Source of the DNA: Clostridiales bacterium | Lineage (GTDB): Bacteria; Bacillota; Clostridia; Lachnospirales; WQUN01 | Length of the DNA stretch: 41,096 nt | Assembly (NCBI GenBank): GCA_031270945.1 | Contig: JAISWZ010000603.1 | Coordinates: 1 to 41,096, forward strand | Direction of reading: 5' to 3' | Part shown: piece by piece, positions 22,393-29,739 of the stretch | Layout of the letters: each line of letters opens with the position of its first letter | Position numbering within the stretch: position 1 is the stretch's first letter | Made by a program: the position numbers and the translations under genes | The notes under the pieces: generated by a model | The model's input: only the letters and a program-made list of their open reading frames with translations | The model's database searches: none | What the model was told of the DNA's origin: nothing

Positions 22393-23802
22393 GTGAATTC
22401 TAAAAAGCAGTCGTTTGGAGTCATAGTCTCCACTCGCTCCTTCTTCCCCGGCAAGCTTGTAAAAGACGCAAGGAATCAGATCGAAGGGCTCTTGGGCGAG
22501 CTGGGATACGGAATAGTCATGGTTGGCGAAGAGGACACAAATCTAGGCGCGGTTTTGACATTTGAAGAAGCCAAGGCTTGCGCCAAGCTGTTTAAGTCAA
22601 ATGACCAGATCGACGGGATCATTGTGGTCTTGCCAAACTTCGGCGAAGAGCTCGGGATCTGCGAAGCGATAGACCTTGCCAGCTTGAAAGTGCCTGTCCT
22701 GGTTGCCGCGATTGATGACGATCTGGACAAGCTGGACATGTCCAATAGGCGAGACGCGTTTTGCGGAAAAATCTCTGTCTGCAACAACCTCTATCAAAGA
22801 GGGATCCCCTTTTCCCTAACAAAGCTTCATACCTGCAAGATCCAAAGCGATTCCTTCAAGGAGGACATTTCCCGTTTCGCCGCTGTCTGCCGCATAGTCA
22901 AAGGTCTTCGGGGCGCCAGGATAGCGATGCTAGGCGCAAGGCCAATTGCCTTCGGAACAGTCAGATATTCGGAAAAGCTTCTCCAATCACTTGGAATCGC
23001 AGTCCAGACAGTGGACTTCTCTGAGATCATCTTCCAGGCCTTGAAAGAAGGCGACCCAGACCGAGTAAAAAATAAGGTGGCCGAGATCCAGGAATATGGC
23101 GAGATCGCCTTTGGAGATCTCTCTTTGCTTGAAAAGCAAGCCAAGCTTTGCCTAGCAATCGAAGACAAGGTTTCAGAGCTAGAATGCGACGCCTCCACTG
23201 TTCAGTGCTGGGATAGCGTTCAAAACAATTACGGCTGCGCCACTTGCCTTTCCATGAGCATGATGGGGCAAAAAGGCAAGCCTTCGGCTTGCGAAAGCGA
23301 TGTCATGGGCGCTGTATCCATGCTTGCCGCCACCTTGGCCGCAGAGCAGCCCTCAGCCCTTCTGGACTGGAACAACAACCTGGGCGAGGACCGGGATGAA
23401 TGCATCTGCCTCCATTGCTCCAACTTCCCCAAGGACTTCTTCAGATCCAAGATAGAAATAGAGTGCCTCGACGTTTTGGGAAGCACCCTTGGAAAAGAGA
23501 ACTGCTTTGGCGCATGCAAAGGGCAAGCCGCGCCCGGAGAGGTCACTTTCCTCAGGCTTACAACCGATGACAGGCGCGGCACTGTAAAGGCCTACGTCGG
23601 AGAAGGCGAGATACTGGAAACTCTCATCCCCACAAAAGGCGGGGTGGCAGGAGTCAGGGTCAAAAACCTTCAAGGCTTGCTAAAGCGCATCTGCGAGGCT
23701 GGTTTTGAGCACCACGTCTGCCTTGTTCGCGGAAAAGTCGCGGATGTCTTGCAGGAAGCGCTGGAGAAATATATGGGGGTCGAGGTCTACAGGCATAGCT
23801 AG
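22393..23802 (+). CDS. L-fucose/L-arabinose isomerase family protein
   Basis: 469 residues with the layout of the fucose-isomerase-like superfamily: two Rossmann-like N-terminal domains (GIIVVLPNFGEELGICEAI; VPVLVAAIDDDLDKLD) and a C-terminal substrate and metal domain. The third part has CWDSVQNNYGCATCLSMSMM, ACESDVMGAVSMLA and ALLDWNNNL, which place the Glu, Asp and later His ligands expected for the metal centre. These enzymes interconvert an aldose and its ketose in the cytoplasm. Start GTG 22393 has AGGAGG six bases upstream. It is last in the transketolase-kinase operon, separated by the 50-bp array. In that setting it would make the ketose that the kinase phosphorylates. The substrate is not deducible: fucose, D-arabinose, xylose and apiose are all possible. 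Confidence 0.85.
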   Translation: MNSKKQSFGVIVSTRSFFPGKLVKDARNQIEGLLGELGYGIVMVGEEDTNLGAVLTFEEAKACAKLFKSNDQIDGIIVVLPNFGEELGICEAIDLASLKVPVLVAAIDDDLDKLDMSNRRDAFCGKISVCNNLYQRGIPFSLTKLHTCKIQSDSFKEDISRFAAVCRIVKGLRGARIAMLGARPIAFGTVRYSEKLLQSLGIAVQTVDFSEIIFQALKEGDPDRVKNKVAEIQEYGEIAFGDLSLLEKQAKLCLAIEDKVSELECDASTVQCWDSVQNNYGCATCLSMSMMGQKGKPSACESDVMGAVSMLAATLAAEQPSALLDWNNNLGEDRDECICLHCSNFPKDFFRSKIEIECLDVLGSTLGKENCFGACKGQAAPGEVTFLRLTTDDRRGTVKAYVGEGEILETLIPTKGGVAGVRVKNLQGLLKRICEAGFEHHVCLVRGKVADVLQEALEKYMGVEVYRHS

Positions 23803-23843
23803 AGTTCCCAAAGGCTGGCCTATAAGAAAAAAATTGGCATGCC

Positions 23844-23886
23844 AAAAGACAGCAAGCGGAGGCGCAGCCTCCGCTTGCTGTCTTTT
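23844..23886 (+). terminator. intrinsic terminator of the transketolase operon
   Basis: A perfect 20-bp stem (AAAAGACAGCAAGCGGAGGC and complement) with a GCA loop, followed by T6. Also suited to the convergent esterase gene. Confidence 0.9.
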
Positions 23887-23952
23887 TTGTGTTTTGGTTT
23901 TGCCTTTTTTATCTTGCTTTTTATTTTTTTGCTTTTTATTTTTTTTAACTTT
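23887..23952 (+). repeat. T-rich low-complexity tract after terminator
   Basis: About 65 bases of T-runs with few G or C, ending next to the stop codon of the convergent esterase gene at 23953. Confidence 0.6.
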
Positions 23953-24798
23953 CTATAAAACCTCTTTCAAAAACGCCGTTATCCTCTCCTGAAGCGCTGA
24001 CTGGTAGAAGTGCGGGGTTGCGTGCCCAGCACCTTTTATCGGGTAGAAGTCAGATCTCGCTCCGACGCGTTCGAGCTTCTCATGCAAGATTTCGCTTTGC
24101 GATATGCCAACGATCCCGTCGTTGGTGCCATGGGCTATGAAAAATGGGGGAGAGTTTTTTGACGCGTACTGAAGGGCGCTGGATTTCTCCGCTTCCTCGC
24201 GGCGGCTTGACGCATTGTACCCAAGAAGCATTGCCTCAGGAGTAGGGGAGTTCTGGAACTGCGGGTTTTGCGGAAAGCTCAGAAAGTCAGTCGGGCCATA
24301 GAAATCTACAACCGCTTGGACACTGCTGTCCTGATCCAGGTTTTCGCCAACGTCAAAGCTCTTGTCTCCGCTTGTCACCCCAGCCATCGCGGCCAGGTAT
24401 CCGCCAGCAGACTCTCCTGCTACAGCAATCCTGTCCTTGTCTATTCCGTAAGTGTCAGCGTTCTTGCGAAAGTATCTTATGGCTGACTTGACATCCTCCA
24501 GCTGGGCGGGGAAGTGGGCGCTGTTTGACATTCTGTATTCAGCGCTTGCCACAGCGAAGCCGTTTTTGGCGAAGTTAATGAGCCACGGGATATGCGCTCC
24601 TCTGTCCATGGTAATCCAAGCCCCTCCGCAAAGCCAAACAATAAGGGGCTTTTTCTCAGTCGAATATTCCCGCAAGAAATCTAGCTTGAGATCCTTGACA
24701 GGGATGTTTGGAAACCAGTAGGGTACCTGGGCGAACGTGATCCCTGAAAACAGGGAAATGGAGCTCTCTGACACATGCACTTCCAATATTTCTTTCAT
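23953..24798 (-). CDS. alpha/beta-hydrolase fold esterase (carbohydrate or acetyl esterase type)
   Basis: 281 residues, cytoplasmic. Oxyanion motif WLCGGAW (about 55-61), nucleophile elbow AGESAGG with Ser 130, acid residue in AHGTND and catalytic His in GAGHATP. This is the hormone-sensitive-lipase / BD-FAE-like family that removes acyl groups from small esters, including acetylated or feruloylated sugars. I place the start at ATG 24796-24798, where GAGGG is upstream; a longer frame to 24903 overlaps the LacI gene. It follows the LacI gene by 73 bases on the same strand, so it is probably co-transcribed and may strip ester groups from imported oligosaccharides. Confidence 0.85.
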   Translation of the reverse strand: MKEILEVHVSESSISLFSGITFAQVPYWFPNIPVKDLKLDFLREYSTEKKPLIVWLCGGAWITMDRGAHIPWLINFAKNGFAVASAEYRMSNSAHFPAQLEDVKSAIRYFRKNADTYGIDKDRIAVAGESAGGYLAAMAGVTSGDKSFDVGENLDQDSSVQAVVDFYGPTDFLSFPQNPQFQNSPTPEAMLLGYNASSRREEAEKSSALQYASKNSPPFFIAHGTNDGIVGISQSEILHEKLERVGARSDFYPIKGAGHATPHFYQSALQERITAFLKEVL

Positions 24799-24871
24799 GG
24801 CTGCCCTCAATTCGGAATGATTTATGCTAAAAAGGATTGACTTTTCACTCACTCTGCGGTTTCTCGCGAGC

Positions 24872-25867
24872 TTACAGGGCTCGCACGCTTTCCCTCTCCA
24901 CAAGCCTTGTGCAGACTTGCGTCACAGTCTTTGTCGCTATGGCGCCCCTGGCGTCATAAAGTATCCTGGCCGCAAGCCGTCCCATGTCCTCTTTCTCAAC
25001 CCTTATCGTTGTCAAAGGGGGAGACGTGACCTCGGAAAACGGCATGTCGTCAAAGCCAACAACAGAAACGTCGTCTGGCACCTTTATCCCTTTGGTCTCA
25101 AAAGCCTTGAGAGCGCCCAGCGCCATGTAGTCGTTGTCAGCGAAAAAGGCTGTCGGAAGCTCATTGTCAGCTTCGATGCGCGCCGCGACCGCTTTCCAGA
25201 TCTCAACAGTGTTAGCTGGCACCTCTATAACAAACCTCTCATCAAATGGCAGGCCTCTGCTGGCAAGGGCTTGCCTGTAGCCTTCCTCCCTGCTGCAAAA
25301 GTTCTTGATCCGGACAGCGCATTTCAGGTAGCCGATATTCCTGTGGCCCTTGTCTATCAAGCCGCATACCGCTTTCTTCACGCTTGCGGCGTTGTTTATC
25401 ACAAGGGAGCTGCAGCTGTCCGAGTCGGGGAAGTTGTCAAGGATCAAGGCTTGCGAGCAGGATCTCGCGATCATGTCCATTTCCTCTTCAGACGCTTCCG
25501 TTGCAAGGAAAATGACCGCGCTTGAAGAGTCGTTCACAATCTGTGACATGTGCTGGGAGAAATCTGGATCTGACTTGTTTATGCTGTCAAGGATGAGCTT
25601 TGCGCCCAAGCTTTTGCATTCCTGGACAATTCCGCTTACAAGGGCCTCGAAAAACGGCGTGTCCCCTACTATCAAGCCAGAGTTCTTGTACCTGACGAAC
25701 CTAAAGTCTGTGATCTTGCTTTCTGAAAAATAGCCTATCCTGCGGGCCACCTCGAAAACCCGCTCCGCTGTTTCGGAGCTGACTCCGCTTTTGCCGTTTA
25801 GGGCGTTTGATATAGTAGAAACCGAAAAGCCCGTGGCCTCTTTAATTTGCGCGAGATTAGCCTTCAT
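24872..25867 (-). CDS. LacI-family transcriptional regulator
   Basis: 331 residues. The N-terminal HTH reads IKEATGFSVSTISNALNGKS, then SETAERVFEVARRIGY as the hinge region. The periplasmic-binding-protein-like effector domain follows, with FFADNDYMALGALKAFE and DVSVVGFDDMPFSEVTSPP. It likely senses a sugar from this locus and represses one or more of the surrounding operons. Start ATG 25865-25867 has GAAAGGT upstream. It precedes the esterase on the same strand. Its immediate upstream DNA is a graveyard of copies of the next gene's 3' end. I found no convincing classical LacI operator by eye. Confidence 0.92.
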   Translation of the reverse strand: MKANLAQIKEATGFSVSTISNALNGKSGVSSETAERVFEVARRIGYFSESKITDFRFVRYKNSGLIVGDTPFFEALVSGIVQECKSLGAKLILDSINKSDPDFSQHMSQIVNDSSSAVIFLATEASEEEMDMIARSCSQALILDNFPDSDSCSSLVINNAASVKKAVCGLIDKGHRNIGYLKCAVRIKNFCSREEGYRQALASRGLPFDERFVIEVPANTVEIWKAVAARIEADNELPTAFFADNDYMALGALKAFETKGIKVPDDVSVVGFDDMPFSEVTSPPLTTIRVEKEDMGRLAARILYDARGAIATKTVTQVCTRLVERESVRAL

Positions 25868-26135
25868 AGTTTACCTTTCGTCTTAAACACTTTTGGAGTG
25901 ACGCCTGTTGCCGCCCAACTGCTATTCTAGCCTTTTCACGCCATGAATTCAACTGCTATTTCTCTTTTATCTCAAGCTCTCTTTGAGTGCGCATCTATTT
26001 CTGCCCCTTTAATCTCAAGCTCTCTTGAAGCGCACATCTATTTCTGCCCCTTTTATCTCAAGCTCTCTGGAGCAACGCATCTATTTCTGCCCTTTCATCT
26101 TGAACTCTCTCGGAGTTACGCCTGTGGCGCGCTTG
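25864..26135 (-). repeat. tandem degenerate copies of the 3' end of the AraC-type regulator
   Basis: Units with TCAAGCTCTCT start at 25972, 26014 and 26058, and align with TTGAACTCTCT at 26100 inside the gene (spacing 42, 44 and 42). On the minus strand they copy codons for GVTPREFKMKGQK and the stop. A further remnant at about 25864-25910 reads AATGVTPKVFKTKGKL, then stop, overlapping the LacI start codon. Confidence 0.85.
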
Positions 26136-27643
26136 AACTGCTTTGAGAAGTAGGCGATGTTGCCAAACCCGCTCTCAATCGCTACATCCCTTACGCTCAG
26201 GCGGTTTTGAAGCAATAGCGCCTTGGCCTTCTTAACCCTTTCGCCCGCTATGTACTCAGTGAGCGAAAGCCCGGTCTTGCTGCGAAACATGTGCGAAAGG
26301 TAGCAAGGGCTTATGAAGACGCTTTTTGCCACTTCATCCCGGCTGATGTCCTCTGGCAAGCGCTCGCTCACGTACTGCTTGATCCTGCTTATGAGCGCGT
26401 CATCGCTTGCTAGCTTTTTTACGCTCTCGCCATAAGCGGCAACGCACTTTTTGACGTGCTCTTCCAGCAAAAAGGCAGAGTCCGTAGCGTTGTCCTCTCC
26501 AGAGAGCGCCTCTTGGAACTCAGAAGATTTAGCTATTCCAACCATCTCAGCGGCTGACTGGACCGCTGTCTGGAAATCCCTTAAAAAGGCTTTCAGCTCG
26601 CCCCGATCTAGCCGTTTTGATCCTGCCATGCCCTTGATATGAGAAGAGCAGACGCTTTGCGCTTCGTCCAGTTTCATCTGAAGAAGCTCATCCCTTAGCA
26701 GATCCTTTGGAAAAGGCTTTTTGGGGTTCGCTTCATGAATCAAGCCCTCGTCCCTGATAAAGCTCCTTTGTGTGACGTCCCTTTTTGCCGAGTCCGCCAA
26801 AGACGCGCATGAAAGGCCCAAGGCCTCTATTGCGCAAGGCTTGCCGACAAATATCCGGAACGTCCCGCCATAGCGGCTGCCACAGGAAGCAAGCAATTGC
26901 TCGCATGAATTCATGACTTCAACGACTTCTACGCGCTCGCAGCGAGCGGACAAAATGGCAAAGCCAGCGCTCTTTCCAGCATAGGCAAAGGCCTGAAGCC
27001 CAGCTCCAAACGTGTCTCCCAAAACAGATCGCATTTCCCTTTCCCCTCCGTCAGGCTCTTCGCAAAGCTGGCACCCGCTCCAATCCATGAGAACCGGAAT
27101 CAGGCTTCCCTCTGTTATGCCAGAAGGCAGGTACAAGTCTTGGATCTGCTGTGGTATAAGAGATGCAGGTATCCTTCCGCTTGTTATGCCTTGCCAGAAA
27201 TGATCAAGGCGGCTGGCCTCGGTGTTTAGCCAACGCTCAGCGCAAGACCTGTCCCGGATTTCCACCTCTTTTGACTTGATCTTTTTCACCGCTTTTAATA
27301 CAGCGGCTTCGATTGCGCCGCTTTCCGCCGGCTTTAGCAGATAGTCCACGCACTGAAGCTTCAAAGCCTTGCTGCAGTACCCGAACTCAGCGTAGCATGT
27401 GAGAAACACGCACTCAGTCGTGTAGTTGTTGCGCCTGACCCATTCCAGGAAGTCGATCCCGTCGCCCTTGGGCATCTCGATGTCTGTGAGAAGAACCTCA
27501 ACGCTGGACTTCAGGAACCTTTCGCGGGCCTGGCTGGCTGAGTACGCGCAGAAAACATCATCAAAACCCATGCCTCGCCAATTGAGCTTCTTTTTGAGCG
27601 AATCCACGCTGTAGTAGTCGTCATCCAATATCATGAGATTCAA
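26081..27643 (-). CDS. YesN-type response regulator with AraC HTH
   Basis: About 520 residues. The N-terminal receiver has NLMILDDDYYSVDSL and phospho-acceptor Asp 54 in LLTDIEMPKGDG, and ends with VDYLLKPAE. A long middle linker follows. The C-terminal AraC DNA-binding domain has two HTHs (DEVAKSVFISPCYLSHMFR; LSVRDVAIESGFGNIAYFSK) and the signature KQFKRATGVTPREF. The first conserved residues need a start near TTG 27641-27643, which has GGGAGGG six bases upstream. The start lies inside the end of the histidine kinase gene (23-base overlap), so the two are coupled. Such pairs usually activate a neighbouring sugar ABC importer, here the one at 29740. The gene's 3' end is copied into the downstream spacer. 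Confidence 0.9.
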   Translation of the reverse strand: MNLMILDDDYYSVDSLKKKLNWRGMGFDDVFCAYSASQARERFLKSSVEVLLTDIEMPKGDGIDFLEWVRRNNYTTECVFLTCYAEFGYCSKALKLQCVDYLLKPAESGAIEAAVLKAVKKIKSKEVEIRDRSCAERWLNTEASRLDHFWQGITSGRIPASLIPQQIQDLYLPSGITEGSLIPVLMDWSGCQLCEEPDGGEREMRSVLGDTFGAGLQAFAYAGKSAGFAILSARCERVEVVEVMNSCEQLLASCGSRYGGTFRIFVGKPCAIEALGLSCASLADSAKRDVTQRSFIRDEGLIHEANPKKPFPKDLLRDELLQMKLDEAQSVCSSHIKGMAGSKRLDRGELKAFLRDFQTAVQSAAEMVGIAKSSEFQEALSGEDNATDSAFLLEEHVKKCVAAYGESVKKLASDDALISRIKQYVSERLPEDISRDEVAKSVFISPCYLSHMFRSKTGLSLTEYIAGERVKKAKALLLQNRLSVRDVAIESGFGNIAYFSKQFKRATGVTPREFKMKGQK

Positions 27644-29300
27644 CAAGAGCCCTCCCCGCTTTTTCATCAGGAACAAGGATGTCCACTTGCGCTCCGGCGC
27701 CCTCCCTATTGGAAAACCGAAACTCGCAGTCCCCCAAAAGGGTCTTCGCCCTTTGGAGAACGTTGCTAATGCCTATTTTTCCTTTCGCTTCAGCCAAGTA
27801 CTTGTCCTGGTTCTGCAAACCCCTTAGGGTCTCAGGCGAGTAGCCCCTTCCCGTGTCCCAGATGCAAATGTGCACCCAAGGCTTGCCGTCCCTTGAAACA
27901 GAGCAGGAGCTTGCATGCATGACTACAGGGGATTCCACAGAAGCCTCGTGTTTTGCCGTGTTTTCCAAGAAATTTAAAATCATCAAAGGCACGACTTTGC
28001 AGTCAAGCGTCTCTGGGGCGAAGTCTGTTTCCAAGGATAGTGTTCCAAGATACCTTATGGATTGAAGGCTGACAAAGTTTGCGGCATGCTCCGCTTCCCA
28101 TGAAAGGGCAACAGTGTCGCAGGAGGACATTGCATACCTCAGGTGCCGGCTCAGCCCGCTTGTCATTTTTCTCACGAGATCATCTCTTCCCGTTTCCGAA
28201 AGAGAATGCACTGTGTTCAAGCAGTTTATCAAGAAGTGAGGGGACATCTGGGATTTCATGTATTCTATCCGAAGCTTCTGCCGCTTCAGCTTTTCTTCGT
28301 ATACGCCTATTCTCAAAGTTTTTATCTCTTTGGCCATTTCGTTGAAAGTAAGGTTAACTTCATCAAGCTCAAGGCAAGCGCCAGCTCCGTCTACCTGGAC
28401 GTTGACATCTCCGTCCCTGAGCCGCTTCAAGGCTTGGGACAAAACCCCGATTGGCGTTATGACCAAAGGCTTCATCACAAAAACCCCAGTAAGTATAAGC
28501 GCGCTAAAAGCTATAAACACAAAGAGCATCACTCGCCAGTACTCAAGGGATGACCTTTTTAGGACGTCTTCTGAAATGAGCGCCGCCAGTGAGACGCTTT
28601 CGCCATCCAGTGGAACCGACACCAGGGAATAGCTTCCTGCCTCCAGCTCATCAGAAACCTTTCCAAGAAGCTGCCCATCTGCGCCAATCAAGTCAAATCG
28701 AGCCAAAGAGTCGGAATTCCCAAACAATAGGCGAAGCAGCGAGTCTACACTGATCCAGGCCCCAACATAGCTTTCACGCACAGAAATCGCCCTGGCAATG
28801 TAATTCCCTTCGGAAGTCGCAATGGCTATCCATTTTCCCGCGTTCTCGCTAGTGAAAAACAATCCGCTTCCAACAGCTTCCTTGATGGCGGAGTTAAGCG
28901 CCCTTGGCACCAAGGCGACGCCGTGGGCGAAAATGTTCTGCTCAGGGGAGTAGAGAAAGAAGCCGTCCGCAATGTGAGCTGGAAGCGCGGCATTGAAGCT
29001 CTTCTGCACATTTCTCAAAGCGGAGAACCAAATGGTTTTATCCCGCCCGCTTCTTTCCAGAAGGATTATGTCCCCGCTGTCAAACACGAACCCAGCGAGA
29101 TATTTCTCAATCTCGGCCAGCCTGTCTCCAGCGCTGGCGACCTGGGTCTTTACCATGCTTTCCGCCGTGGCGCGAGTCTGCCTCTGGATATAGCTCAAGG
29201 CCCAGTAGTTGTTGTACGCCAGCAGCAGGAAAAACAGCGCTATGGCAACCGCGCTGAAAATCTTCAGCCTGCTTCTCAATGAAAACCTGCGCTTGCCCAT
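27621..29300 (-). CDS. YesM-type sensor histidine kinase
   Basis: About 559 residues. Membrane segment at about 13-33, a large extracellular sensor (about 34-255), a second membrane segment at about 257-276, a HAMP-like linker (LKRLRDGDVNVQV), then the His_kinase domain with phospho-acceptor His 355 in QMSPHFLINCLNTVHS. The ATPase domain has NFLENTAKHE (N box) and WDTGRGYS and GKIGISNV (G boxes). It likely senses an extracellular sugar or binding-protein complex. I prefer ATG 29298-29300 with GAGGCGAG upstream over a TTG further out. It is divergent from the ABC importer operon across a 440-base gap. Confidence 0.9.
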   Translation of the reverse strand: MGKRRFSLRSRLKIFSAVAIALFFLLLAYNNYWALSYIQRQTRATAESMVKTQVASAGDRLAEIEKYLAGFVFDSGDIILLERSGRDKTIWFSALRNVQKSFNAALPAHIADGFFLYSPEQNIFAHGVALVPRALNSAIKEAVGSGLFFTSENAGKWIAIATSEGNYIARAISVRESYVGAWISVDSLLRLLFGNSDSLARFDLIGADGQLLGKVSDELEAGSYSLVSVPLDGESVSLAALISEDVLKRSSLEYWRVMLFVFIAFSALILTGVFVMKPLVITPIGVLSQALKRLRDGDVNVQVDGAGACLELDEVNLTFNEMAKEIKTLRIGVYEEKLKRQKLRIEYMKSQMSPHFLINCLNTVHSLSETGRDDLVRKMTSGLSRHLRYAMSSCDTVALSWEAEHAANFVSLQSIRYLGTLSLETDFAPETLDCKVVPLMILNFLENTAKHEASVESPVVMHASSCSVSRDGKPWVHICIWDTGRGYSPETLRGLQNQDKYLAEAKGKIGISNVLQRAKTLLGDCEFRFSNREGAGAQVDILVPDEKAGRALVESHDIG

Positions 29301-29408
29301 AAGGCTCGCCTCGTCTTTGGCTGGCAAAGCCAGCTTTATTTATCATTGGCCCGACTTTGAAGCCAAGCGGCCCGATTTTGGGATTTGCACTTGCCGCTCT
29401 CAAGAAAT

Positions 29409-29437
29409 ATTATAGCAGGCTCTAAATGTTTTGTAAA
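29409..29437 (-). promoter_or_regulatory. promoter of the histidine kinase/response regulator genes
   Basis: On the minus strand TTTACA (29437-29432), 17 bases, TATAAT (29414-29409), about 110 bases before the kinase start. Confidence 0.6.
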
Positions 29438-29476
29438 TAGAGACATAAAATTTTATAGAAATATTTATATAGATAA

Positions 29477-29509
29477 GAGCATATCCCAAAATTTTGGGAT
29501 ACGCACTAA
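29477..29509. repeat. palindromic repeat family, short perfect copy
   Basis: GAGCATATCCCAAAATT overlaps TTTTGGGATACGCAC to give an almost perfect palindrome with no interior, then TAA. It sits in the divergent gap between the histidine kinase and the binding-protein gene. Confidence 0.7.
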
Positions 29510-29682
29510 AGCGCTGCCAAACACAGGCTCGGGCTCTTTGTAGGCGAGGACAAGCTTAAAGCCCGGACATTTAGGCAATAGCGCATAGCCATTTGCGAGC
29601 TGAGCACAAATGTGTTAGTTGAAAGCACTATTATTCTTTCCGCCAGATGCCTTTGGTTGTTAAACTTGTTTTAAGTTAGACA

Positions 29683-29719
29683 GAGCGTATCCCAAGCGCC
29701 TTTGGCCTTGGGATCTGCC
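29683..29719. repeat. palindromic repeat family, copy in binding-protein leader
   Basis: GAGCGTATCCCAAG, spacer CGCCTTTGG, CTTGGGATCTGCC. It ends about ten bases before the GGAGG ribosome site of the gene at 29740, as does the copy before the lyase gene at 10386. Confidence 0.6.
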
Positions 29720-29739
29720 ATATGACTGGAGGAATAAAA

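Noticed and set aside
19091-23802. Sulfoquinovose transketolase pathway
   Set aside because: That route also uses a split transketolase, but no sulfolactaldehyde reductase or sulfonate exporter is present and an FGGY kinase would have no role.
22393-23802. Straight L-fucose catabolism
   Set aside because: No fuculose-phosphate aldolase or lactaldehyde reductase is nearby; a transketolase is not needed for fucose.
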